From JANXQG01 sp037147235 (GTDB lineage: Bacteria; Planctomycetota; Planctomycetia; Pirellulales; Thermoguttaceae), in NCBI GenBank assembly GCA_037147235.1, contig JBAWVO010000138.1, positions 1 to 16,156 of the forward strand: DNA of 16,156 nucleotides, read 5' to 3'. Position 1 is the stretch's first letter; each line of letters opens with the position of its first letter. The translations under genes were made by a program, and so were the position numbers. Positions 7,394 to 14,756 of the stretch are shown here, piece by piece. The notes beneath the pieces were generated by a model. The model did no database searches and was not told where the DNA came from. It saw only the letters and a program-made list of their open reading frames with translations.

Positions 7394-8548
7394 TTAGACG
7401 TCCCATCCCTTGCGCAGTTCGACGCGCAGGTACTTGTCCGCTTCCGGCTCGTTGGGGAACCGCATGTTCGTGGCGTCCCACTGGAGCCTCTTGCCGTGGC
7501 GCACGGCGATGCTGCCCAACAGCGCGACTTCGGTGACCGCGGCCGCGAAGTCGAAGTTTGATGCCGTCGGCGTGCCCTCCTTGCATGCCTGGAGCCAGCT
7601 CCCGAGGTGGTCGCCGTAGCTTTCGACCGTCCAGGGAATCTTGCCCACTTCCTTCATCTTCTTCTCCGGAATGATCCTGGCCCCATCGCAATGCGGCAAG
7701 GCCATGATGCTGCACTCAGAGCCAATGATCACCTGCCCGTCGCCTACCGGCTTGCGGTCCTCTTCCAGGTGCTTGGGACGCGGCGCCTCGGCCGCCTTCG
7801 TCCCCGTGTGGAAATACATGGTCACTTCCGGCCGCGCGCCGCGAGCCGGAAAGACGTACTTCAGGACGAAACCCACGGGATACGACTCCTTCACGGGCCA
7901 CTCGTCTTGCACGACGACCTCGATACTGCTGGGCGCGCCGAGGTGCAATGCCCACCACGCCGCCGAAATGTGGTGCGTGCCCCAGTTGCCCATCAGGCCG
8001 TTGCAAATGTCGCTGAACGCGTGCCAACCGCAGCGGATCGTTCCGGTGGTGAATGGCCGCGGGGGGATTGGACCGAGCCAAAGGTCCCAGTCCACTCCGG
8101 GCGGGACTTGTGCAGGCGCCCGTGGCTTGCGCGCCTCCATGGAAGGGAAATTGTGCCAGTGGTGAATCTCCCGCACTTCGCCCAGCACCCCCGACTTGAT
8201 CCACTGGCGGATCAGCCGCGTGCTCTCCATGGAATTGCCCTGGTTACCCATCTGGGTCGCCAGCTTCTTCTCGCGGGCCACTTTGGCCAGCAGCCGCGCC
8301 TGCTCGATCGTGTAGGTCAACGGCTTCTCGCAGTAGACGTGCTTGCCGCGCTTCAGGGCCATCATGGAGGCGGGATAGTGATGATGGTCCGGCGTGGCAA
8401 CGATCACTCCATCGATCTTCTTCTCCAACTCGTCGAACATCTTGCGGTAGTCGGTGTAGCGTCGCACCGTAGGATGCGTCTTGAAGCACGCGGCCGAGTA
8501 GGATTCGTCCACGTCGACCAGCGCGACCAGATTGGCCCGGTCGCCCAG
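7394..8548 (-). pseudogene. Gfo/Idh/MocA family oxidoreductase lacking its N-terminus
   Basis: The 385 residues contain most of a Gfo/Idh oxidoreductase: NLVALVDVDES, VIVATPDHHH, the catalytic EKPL in GKHVYCEKPL, QMGNQGNS and GNWGTHH, through to a normal C-terminus. In its family, NAD(P) binds to an N-terminal Rossmann fold; here the first strand and G-x-G-x-x-G loop are absent. Upstream of about 8548 the frame stays open but is the antisense of the DUF499 gene. No start codon fits, so I call it a pseudogene. Such genes normally accompany ThuA and epimerase genes as one carbohydrate cluster, but here the gene points back toward them, consistent with rearrangement. Confidence 0.75.
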
Positions 8549-8569
8549 CGGGGCGTCGCTGCGCTCCGA

Positions 8570-10624
8570 ACACTCGAAAAGACCTTTGGCCGAATTCAGG
8601 CACTTTGGAAGCCGGTCGCCACGGAGGAGGCTTTTGAGATTGTGCGGCGGCGGCTGTTCGAGCCGGTACGCGACGGCAAGGAGCGCGACGCGGTTTGTCG
8701 AGCCTTTGCCGATGCCTATATTGCCGAAGGGGCCAAACTCCCGGCCGAGACCCAGGAAGGCCGATATTACGACCGGCTTGTACAGGCCTACCCGATCCAC
8801 CCCGAGGTGTTCGATCGTCTCTATGAAGATTGGACAACCATCGACGGTTTTCAGCGGACTCGCGGCGTACTGAAGTTGATGGCTAAGGTCATCTATCGGC
8901 TTTGGAAGGATGACAACAAGGATTTGATGATTCTGCCCGGAAGTTTGCCGTTGCATGACGGCAGTTCACGGAACGAACTGACCTACTATTTGCCTGCGGG
9001 TTGGGATGCGGTGGTCGAAAAGGACATTGACGGCGACCGTGCGGAAACGACGGAATTGGAGAACAAGGAACCGCGTTTCGGCCAGGTCAACGCCGCCCGC
9101 CGCGTGGCACGCACACTGTTTCTCGGCAGCGCACCGTCGTCGGTTGCCGGAAGGGCGGGCATTCGAGGCGTGGACCGCGCTCGGGTGCTGCTGGGTTGTC
9201 TGCAACCTGGCCAAACGTCTGCGATCTATTCTGACGCGCTGAATCGACTGTCGGATCGCCTTCATTACCTGAACAGCTCTGGCGACAAGGCACAAGACAC
9301 CACTCGCTTCTGGTTCGACACACGCGCCAACCTGCGCCGTGAAATGGAGGATCGGAAGCGACGCTTCGACGACGGAACCGATGTTCGCGGCAAGATTGCC
9401 GAGGCACTCAAGAAAATGGTAGGCAATGCCACTTTCTTTGATGGGGTCCATATTTTTACCCCGCATGGCGATGTACCCGACGACAGTGCGCTGAGGCTTG
9501 TCGTCCTCTCGCCCGACCATTGGTACTCTCGCGATGAAGGACGGCAGGCCACCGATGCGGTGCTGGATTACGTCCGCAACAATGGCACCAAGCCCCGATA
9601 CCGCGGCAATCGACTCATCTTTCTGGCTCCGGACATGGCCATTCTGAGCCGCCTGCGGGATGTGGCACGCACGGCACTGGCGTGGAACTCGATTGTCGAG
9701 GACGTGAAAGAGGGTCGGCTCAATATCGACCTTTTGCAGAAGCGGCAGGCCGAGAAGGAATTGCAGAGCGCCGTTGAAGTGGTGCCTCGGGCGGCACGCG
9801 AGTGCTACAAGTGGCTTTTGTGCCCCGTTCAGAACACGCCAACCGATCCAAAGCCCACGGTCGAAGCGTTCCCGCTCTCCACTAGCGGCGGCTCGGCCAG
9901 TAGTGAGACCGAACGTGTTTGCATTGACAACGAGCTGGTCATTACCACATGGTCGCCGATTCACCTGCGGACCAAGCTCAAAGAGCTGTACTGGAAGGAT
10001 GGCAAGAGCGCGGCGGGCGCGATGGTCTTCTGGGAAGACACGCTCCGGTATCTTTATTTGTCACGACTCAAGAATCGCGAATCGCTCTTCCAAGCAATCC
10101 GCACGGGCGCAGCCTCCAAGGACTTCTTTGGCACTGCCTATGGGCAGAGCGGGGAGACTTACGAAGGATTCCACTTAGGCGACGGCAGTATCCAGGTTGA
10201 CGACACCTTGTTGCTGATCGAACCGGAGGCCGCACTGGCCTACGAGAAGAAAATCAAGGACGATCAGAAGAAAGACGACAAGGACAAGGACAACAATCAG
10301 AAAGATGACGACAAGGGCAAGGGTAAAGACAAGGACGACCAGAAGGAAGACGATAAGGACAAAGTTGACATGCAGAAGGAAGGTCAAAAGGCCAAACCTC
10401 GCTCATTCCACGGCTCCATCCAGATTGCTCCTTTGACCGCCAAAATGCGTCTGGTTCAGGTTGCTGAGGAGATCATCGCCATTCTCGCTTCCGACCCGAA
10501 CACCGAGGTCAAAGTCCGCGTCGAGATACAAGCGAACTTCCCCAACGGTGCCCAAGATCAAACCAAACGTGCCGTCTCCGAGAACGCAAAGACGCTTGGT
10601 TACAACAACGCCGAGTGGGAGTAA
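8570..10624 (+). pseudogene. DUF499 ATPase (defence-associated), C-terminal two thirds
   Basis: The 684 residues match the body of DUF499 proteins: FGRIQALWKPVATEEAF, then VRRRLFEPV, YPIHPEVFDRLYEDW, FQRTRGVLKLMA, ARRVARTLFLGSAPS, and a C-terminal FHGSIQI domain with the late motif AVSENAKTLGY. Full members are about 1,000-1,100 residues and start with a P-loop ATPase; that part, with Walker A, is missing, so the protein cannot work as such. DUF499 proteins occur in phage-defence clusters (PglY/BrxC-type in BREX; DUF499-DUF1156 clusters). A K/D/Q-rich linker covers about residues 558-611. The frame is open upstream to 7607, but those 320 codons are the antisense of the Gfo/Idh gene. The first internal ATG is at 8879. 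Confidence 0.8.
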
Positions 10625-10632
10625 CGATTTTT

Positions 10633-10660
10633 CAAGTCGCCGGCTGTCGTGCTCGACTTG
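10633..10660. terminator. Hairpin just after the DUF499 stop
   Basis: CAAGTCG (10633-10639) pairs with CGACTTG (10654-10660) across a 14-base loop, nine bases after the DUF499 stop codon. There is no T-run after it, so a terminator role is uncertain. The remaining bases up to 10794 contain an open stretch (VVLDLQEEATRTVLEQQNS) that I cannot assign. Confidence 0.3.
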
Positions 10661-10794
10661 CAGGAGGAGGCGACGCGGACAGTGCTGGAGCAGCAGAACT
10701 CATGTGTGCGGATTGGGCGGGCTAGGACAACCGCCATCAGGCTACCGATACCCGACACCCCCCATCCTTGCACTAAGTCGAGGCTTCCTGCACA

Positions 10795-11013
10795 ATGGTG
10801 AGCATGCTATCGCTCGATCGCCAACGTGGAACCCTTTTCGGTTTAGCCATCGGCGATGCCCCCGGTGCCGCCGTTGAGTTCAAGCGGCCGGGCAGCTTCC
10901 CCGAGGTGACTGGCTACCGTGGCGGCGGCCCACACCATTTGGCCCCAGGAGATTGGACCGACGACACGAGTATGGCCCTCGCCCTGGCCGACAGTATGCG
11001 ATCACCTGTCTGA
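10795..11013 (+). pseudogene. ADP-ribosylglycohydrolase, N-terminal fragment
   Basis: The 72-residue frame has the family start RGTLFGLAIGDAPGAAVEF (consensus G-L-A-x-G-D-A-L-G-x-x-x-E, with P for L), then GYRGGGPHHL and GDWTDDTSMALALADS, which contains the metal-binding T-D-D-T. Enzymes of this family remove ADP-ribose from proteins or other acceptors and are usually about 250-350 residues. Here homology ends near 10999 and the sequence passes, out of frame, into a nuclease fragment; a stop follows at 11011-11013. Metal ligands near the C-terminus are missing, so it should be inactive. The start could also be ATG 10804. Confidence 0.7.
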
Positions 11014-11656
11014 CGAGGAAGTTACGGTGGACGAAGACGACCTCGACGACATCATCAACCCCCGCGAGAAGCAAAGGATCTTCCTAGTCGCCGCCGACTA
11101 CCAGGAAGACGTGACATCCGCGTGCGCCTGGCTGCGGGAGTACGAGATCGACATCTCCTGCTTCCGGCTCCGCCCCTACAAGATCGGCGACCAGTACGTC
11201 CTTCAGCGAGAGAGATTGATTCCGCCGCAAGAGTTGGACGATTTCATGGTTGATACCAAGCTGCATTTGGCGAAGAACACGGGGGGGCGTGGGGGCATCA
11301 CACGTGCCAAGTCGGTGAAGCCCGTAAGAATGACTTGGGGACTGGGGGACGAGCAGATCGTTCTTGATGTCCGCAGTTGGACGGCGTTTCTCGAAACGTG
11401 TGTGAGCAAAGGTCTTGGGATGGGGCTGCCTATCGGTAAGCTTCCGATGAAGAAGCGGACCGCCAACGGCGAATACCATGACCTTGGAGAGGAGTACGTT
11501 AGAACCATCTATATCGAGGCTTCGCAGCTCTACATCGACTGCAACGCTTCAGCCGAGCTTATCAAAAAATGGGTCGCGGCGATTCGCGGGGAACTGGGGA
11601 AGCCGGCGGGCTTCATCACCGTAGAGACCGCTGATGGCGAAAGGATTGAACTATAG
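11000..11656 (+). pseudogene. C-terminal fragment of a predicted nuclease (NucS/DUF91-like context)
   Basis: From DHLSDEEV onward, 218 residues resemble the part following the catalytic domain in RecB-fold predicted nucleases of the NucS/DUF91 kind: QRIFLVAADYQEDVTSACAW, ISCFRLRPYKIGDQ and RERLIPPQELDDF, then a C-terminal domain with YIEASQLYIDCNASAELI. The N-terminal catalytic domain (D, E-x-K) is absent. The frame extends upstream to ATG 10919, but those 27 codons lie out of frame inside the ADP-ribosylglycohydrolase fragment. The join lies near 10995-11002. The C-terminus at 11656 looks natural. The family assignment is moderate; that it is a fragment is more certain. Confidence 0.5.
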
Positions 11657-11782
11657 GATCAGATATTGAATTATCTGGCCGACCACACGGAGTTGTTCAA
11701 ACAGTTCAGCGACAAAGCGGTGTTCAAGAAGTGGCTTGCGAACACGAATTTTTCGGCGACGTATTCGCCGCCGGCGGCGTAG
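11657..11782 (+). pseudogene. Last 41 codons of an HsdR-like (type I restriction) subunit
   Basis: Directly after the TAG of the nuclease fragment and in the same frame, 41 residues read DQILNYLADHTELFKQF, then SDKAVFKKWLANTNF and SATY, ending at TAG. This resembles the extreme C-terminus of type I restriction R subunits (L-F-x-x-F-x-D-x-x-x-F-x-x-W-L-x-x-x-x-F-x-x-T-Y). Nothing else of the roughly 1,000-residue protein is present. It is another remnant of a defence gene. Recognition rests on a short motif, so confidence is moderate. Confidence 0.45.
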
Positions 11783-11830
11783 TAAACACCTAAATTACTC
11801 GAGCTTTTACTTGAAGTGGCAGCGGAGCTA

Positions 11831-11864
11831 TTGACACGATTAGTTTTCGTAATAGACGGTGTCA
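11831..11864 (+). promoter_or_regulatory. Candidate -35 box and inverted repeat before the two-gene membrane module
   Basis: A perfect TTGACA (11831-11836) lies 52 bases before the start of the first membrane-protein gene. TGACAC (11832-11837) is repeated in inverse orientation as GTGTCA (11859-11864), overlapping where a -10 box would be. No good -10 hexamer is seen at 16-18 bases. The arrangement could be an operator over a promoter. Confidence 0.3.
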
Positions 11865-11888
11865 CTTAACCAAATAGGAGACTGGAAA

Positions 11889-12488
11889 ATGAGCGAATTG
11901 TCGTCACCGCAAGCATCGTCACTAATGAGGTCTTTCGAGTCTGCTCTTGAGAAGCTCAAGTTGGAGTTGCAAAACAATCTCGGCCAAGTCGACTTGCTTG
12001 ATCGGCGGAAGATCGAACAGTTGCTTGAACTCTTCAACCAACGGTTTGTAATCGCTCAGCATGAGTTTTTGGATTACATCTCTCGCACGATTGGAGAGCC
12101 TACAAATCGGATCGCAGGTTTTGAATTGCGATCAATCGGTTCCGATGCAATTCCCGAGCTTGCGATGGCTGCGATTGCTGGAGGTGGGGCCGCAATCCTT
12201 TTGAATGTTGTTACCTTCTCTGCCGCGCATTGGATTTTCTGGACGACGACCACCACCGCAGCAGCCACGGTCGGCACAATCCTCGGGGTTTCAGCAGGAA
12301 TTGCCACCGCGGGTATAGGTTTCCTTGTGGCGTTGGGTGCAGGCTATGGAGCCTCTAGGATGCTGAAAGGCAGCCGGCGAGACCGCGTCCGTTCTGGTAT
12401 CCTGAAGCAATTCGATAGTGAAGCTGCACCAAAACTGCGGGCATGGGCAAGAGAACGCATTGCCGATGCAGCAGGAGATCAGCCGTGA
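11889..12488 (+). CDS. Unknown membrane protein A: coiled-coil plus Gly/Ala-rich hydrophobic hairpin
   Basis: I do not recognise a family for this 199-residue protein. Residues about 10-66 are strongly helical and charged (FESALEKLKLELQNNL; KIEQLLELFNQRF), a likely coiled coil. Residues about 88-157 are hydrophobic and rich in G, A and T, enough for two or three membrane helices, with a TTTTTAAAT stretch between. The segment SAGIATAGIGFL (135-146) has small-residue spacing typical of helix-packing glycine motifs. A basic tail follows (RMLKGSRRDRVR), then an amphipathic C-terminus. AGGAG eight bases upstream fixes the start at 11889 rather than 11859. It overlaps gene B by four bases (GTGA). 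Membrane location is inferred; a pore-forming or membrane-remodelling role is only a possibility. Confidence 0.7.
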   Translation: MSELSSPQASSLMRSFESALEKLKLELQNNLGQVDLLDRRKIEQLLELFNQRFVIAQHEFLDYISRTIGEPTNRIAGFELRSIGSDAIPELAMAAIAGGGAAILLNVVTFSAAHWIFWTTTTTAAATVGTILGVSAGIATAGIGFLVALGAGYGASRMLKGSRRDRVRSGILKQFDSEAAPKLRAWARERIADAAGDQP

Positions 12489-13585
12489 GTCTTTTCGACA
12501 ATTCATTATTCGGGCAAGCAGATCCGATGTTAAGATTGGGAGGAGCGATCAGCCCTGCCTTGGTCAAGGCCATCTATCCGATAGAGGCCATCACAGATTG
12601 GCATTATGCCCACCATCTCAAAGGGTTGACCGGACGGTGGATGGACGGTGGTGCTCATTACCTGACCGGCGTTACCCGAGGGTCTTATCACCGACTGGAA
12701 CATGGCCATCACCTGCTTGAAGACAGCTTCAGGATTCTTAGTACCAAAGACTTGAGCTTTGGCCAATTCCTCCACCATCTTGGCTTGGATTCTTTAACAA
12801 CGCGAGGAATTCCTAACCCCCTCTTGCCCACTGCACTGGCTCAACCATTACAAAAGCTGGGCTTGTCAAAGGCCGTAGTGAACGAGTTGATGACGGTAAA
12901 TGTTCCCAAGATTATGGGGGGCGGACTTTCGCTCGTTTGTGCAGGTTCCGACGTGTATCTTGCCTTTTCCGACGCAATACCGCATACGTTTTATGCCGCC
13001 GGTTTGCATCTTCTTTACGGCACCGCGGATATTGCTCTTGGACTTTATCCGCCCAATGCGTTGTTGTTGCTGTCCGGCGCTACGGAAATCAGTGTCAGTG
13101 TCACGACGGCCTATCGCACTCTAGTAGATCCCGTGCTACCCGTAGTCAACGTACCAGCCAGCGTATACTTTCCTTTGCTTGAGCACTCGGTTGCCCTGGG
13201 ATGCCTTTTCGGTGCCTGTGCCGGATTCTGGACGGGCCAAGGATGGGAAAAGACCACGGAAATGGCTCTCGTTACGGGGGCTGCATCGGCAGCTTCGGTA
13301 TCAGCGGGTCTTGCGGCTGCGGGTGGTGGTTTTCTTGCCCCCTTTGCCGGCCCATTTGCAGGGATTGCAACAGCCTTGCTTCTTCGTAAGATGCTCGGTT
13401 CAAACTACAACAACCAGGTTCGTTACGAGACCTACGGAACCACGGGCAATTTGAACCTCTTTCCTCGGGCTGCTGGTATTCCACTTTTCGGTTGTCCGTC
13501 CGAGCCTATCGGTCGGATTAAGAATGACGAAGTTACATTCGATGAGAGGGCCATTGCCAGGCAGATGCTGACAGTTGCGGTTTGA
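12485..13585 (+). CDS. Unknown membrane protein B: histidine-rich N-terminal part and Gly/Ala-rich C-terminal membrane segment
   Basis: The start is GTG 12485, overlapping gene A's TGA (GTGA), so translation is coupled; the product has 366 residues. Residues 40-102 carry many histidines: H40, H43, H44, H58, H69, H73, H75, H76, H97, H98 and D102, in RGSYHRLEHGHHL and FLHHLGLDSLTTRGIP. The spacing loosely recalls metal-dependent membrane hydrolases of the YdjM type (H-R-G-x-x-H ... H-x-x-x-D-x-x-T-x-x-G-I/V-P), but this is only a likeness. Several hydrophobic helices follow (about 145-162, 170-200, 215-250, 258-300). SAGLAAAGGGFL (273-284) nearly repeats a segment of protein A and is likewise followed by a basic RKML. 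The soluble tail (305-366) is unrecognised. An AGGAG lies just inside gene A before the start. Confidence 0.7.
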   Translation: MSLFDNSLFGQADPMLRLGGAISPALVKAIYPIEAITDWHYAHHLKGLTGRWMDGGAHYLTGVTRGSYHRLEHGHHLLEDSFRILSTKDLSFGQFLHHLGLDSLTTRGIPNPLLPTALAQPLQKLGLSKAVVNELMTVNVPKIMGGGLSLVCAGSDVYLAFSDAIPHTFYAAGLHLLYGTADIALGLYPPNALLLLSGATEISVSVTTAYRTLVDPVLPVVNVPASVYFPLLEHSVALGCLFGACAGFWTGQGWEKTTEMALVTGAASAASVSAGLAAAGGGFLAPFAGPFAGIATALLLRKMLGSNYNNQVRYETYGTTGNLNLFPRAAGIPLFGCPSEPIGRIKNDEVTFDERAIARQMLTVAV

Positions 13586-13632
13586 ACTTCCCTGAGAAGC
13601 CATCGAGGTAATCGGCCACAATATGAGGTCGG

Positions 13633-13709
13633 GAAAAACGCGTCCACTGCGTCCACGCGTCCAACCCCAGCTCTTTTTGGACGCATTGGACGGGTTGGAC
13701 GCGTTTTTC
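13633..13709. terminator. Large inverted repeat built from GCGTCCA units between convergent genes
   Basis: GAAAAACGCGTCCA (13633-13646) and TGGACGCGTTTTTC (13696-13709) are exact 14-base reverse complements. Between them, each arm has two more copies or near-copies of GCGTCCA or its complement, so the whole stretch can fold into one long, partly bulged hairpin. The A-run before and T-run within the arms would suit termination in both directions. It lies between the stop of membrane protein B (13585) and the stop of the convergent gene at 13748. Confidence 0.55.
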
Positions 13710-13747
13710 GGGACTTCGTACATCGGTTGCAAACTATATACCCGACA

Positions 13748-13978
13748 TCACTTCTCGGCCTTCACCTTGCCCTCAAGTTCCTTTATCTCTTCCTTGACCT
13801 TCTGCTTCGCTTCCCTGACATCTGACTTCACCTTGCCTTTGTCGACCGACAGGTTGACGTTGACTTTGTCGCCCTCAGCGTCGCGGTTGTGGCTCGTCAG
13901 GCTGAACCATCCTCGGTAAAAACCGAATCCAGCCAAGCTGATCAAAAGCACGACCACCACTTTAATCAATGAACGCAT
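13748..13978 (-). CDS. Small one-helix membrane protein with charged tail
   Basis: With the ATG at 13978 the product has 76 residues: MRSLIKVVVVLLISLAGFGF forms a membrane helix, then RGWFSLTSHNRDAEGDKVNVNL spans a short beta-like segment, then a long K/E-rich helix (about 46-76) suggesting a coiled coil. GGAAA about eight bases upstream supports this start over an upstream ATG at 14044. Similar small proteins are familiar from planctomycete genomes but have no assigned function. It is convergent with membrane protein B, with the inverted repeat between. Confidence 0.7.
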   Translation of the reverse strand: MRSLIKVVVVLLISLAGFGFYRGWFSLTSHNRDAEGDKVNVNLSVDKGKVKSDVREAKQKVKEEIKELEGKVKAEK

Positions 13979-14021
13979 GATAGGTTTCCTTTGTTTGCCG
14001 TAGTCGTTGGGTTGCCATGAT

Positions 14022-14027
14022 ATTATA
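14022..14027 (-). promoter_or_regulatory. Candidate -10 box for the small membrane protein gene
   Basis: A perfect TATAAT on the minus strand lies 43 bases upstream of the ATG at 13978. TTACGG (14048-14043) upstream is a poor -35 at 15 bases spacing. The presence of this box supports the shorter start. Confidence 0.3.
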
Positions 14028-14044
14028 TTCGTTGCAGCACCCAC

Positions 14045-14397
14045 CCGTAACCGGGTGCCCCGCTACGCTTTCTTAGATGGCGTCTGACGGCCGAAGCTGG
14101 TGGCAGGGTGCCCATTCCGCCGCAGAATCAGAAATCGGGTACATTTCCACCCTTTCCCGAAAACAACGTCAATTTAACTCGCAGAAGATCGCAACAGACG
14201 AATTTTCGGGGGGGGTGCTTGCAATCTAACATCTTTCTTGTGTAAATTGTAAGGTGTCTCTGCTTTCGGGCAGAGGCGAATGAATTTGCAAAATACCTTG
14301 GAGACGTGAATTGGCCGCTGGACGGCCATTGAAGATAATTTGATCGACGCGCGTACCGTGCGACGTACCAGACCGCAACAAGGCAAACAGCGATGGA
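14045..14397. other. Spacer with short hairpin and direct repeats, no gene seen
   Basis: About 350 bases hold no gene I can support. The left edge has CACCCG-TAAC-CGGGTG (14042-14057), a six-base hairpin. GGGTGCCC occurs directly at 14052 and again near 14106, like dispersed GC-rich repeats seen in large environmental genomes. A run of G residues lies near 14209-14217. The right part leads without a start codon into a helicase fragment. Confidence 0.4.
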
Positions 14398-14631
14398 GTA
14401 TATTTCAGCACGATGCACAGCGCAAAGGGGCTGGAGTTTCGGCACGTCTTCGTTGTCCGCTGCGACGACGGTCAGATTCCTGCAAGAGAACCCGTCGACA
14501 TGGCCGCGGACCAAGCTGCCGTGGTGGCAGTGCTCAGGCGCGAGAAAAACCTGCTGTATGTCGCCATGACCCGGGCGCGAGACCGCCTCTACGTGACGTG
14601 GACCGGCCAACGGAGTAGGTTTTTGTCTTAG
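14398..14631 (+). pseudogene. C-terminal fragment of a UvrD/Rep-type (superfamily I) helicase
   Basis: The frame VYFSTMHSAKGLEFRHVFVV contains helicase motif V (T-M-H-S-A-K-G-L-E-F), and LLYVAMTRARDRLYVTW contains motif VI (Y-V-A-x-T-R-A-R). The product ends naturally soon after, at TAG (14629-14631). Everything before motif V (Walker A, DExx, motifs II-IV) is missing, and no homology is visible upstream of about 14395. An ATG at 14413 exists, but it lies inside motif V and is not a real start. Such helicases occur in DNA repair and also in defence systems; which kind this was cannot be told. Confidence 0.75.
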
Positions 14632-14643
14632 CCAGACCAACGC

Positions 14644-14670
14644 CAGTCTTGGCCACCGAAGTCCAGACTG
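14644..14670. terminator. Hairpin after the helicase fragment
   Basis: CAGTCT (14644-14649) pairs with AGACTG (14665-14670), extended by GG/CC after a one-base bulge. It lies 13 bases after the helicase stop. No T-run follows, so it may be structural only. Confidence 0.25.
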
Positions 14671-14756
14671 ACACCAATTGTAGCGGAGACTCACGATTTC
14701 ATTGATCCAGGGCGATTCGTCGCTCGCAAATTTGAAATTAGTAAAGCAGGTGTTTT

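Noticed and set aside
7607..8569. First 320 codons of a 1,005-codon plus-strand frame
   Set aside because: They are the antisense of the Gfo/Idh gene, whose minus-strand protein has clear family motifs; only the part after about 8570 is genuine DUF499.
8549..8956. N-terminal extension of the Gfo/Idh frame on the minus strand
   Set aside because: It is antisense to well-conserved DUF499 sequence and has no Rossmann-fold motif.
10175..10387. Hydrophobic 70-codon minus-strand frame resembling a membrane protein
   Set aside because: It is the antisense of the K/D-rich linker of DUF499; AAG/GAC codons read backwards give Leu/Val/Phe.
14128..14694. 188-codon minus-strand frame across the helicase fragment
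   Set aside because: It is antisense to clear helicase motifs V and VI and has no recognisable features.
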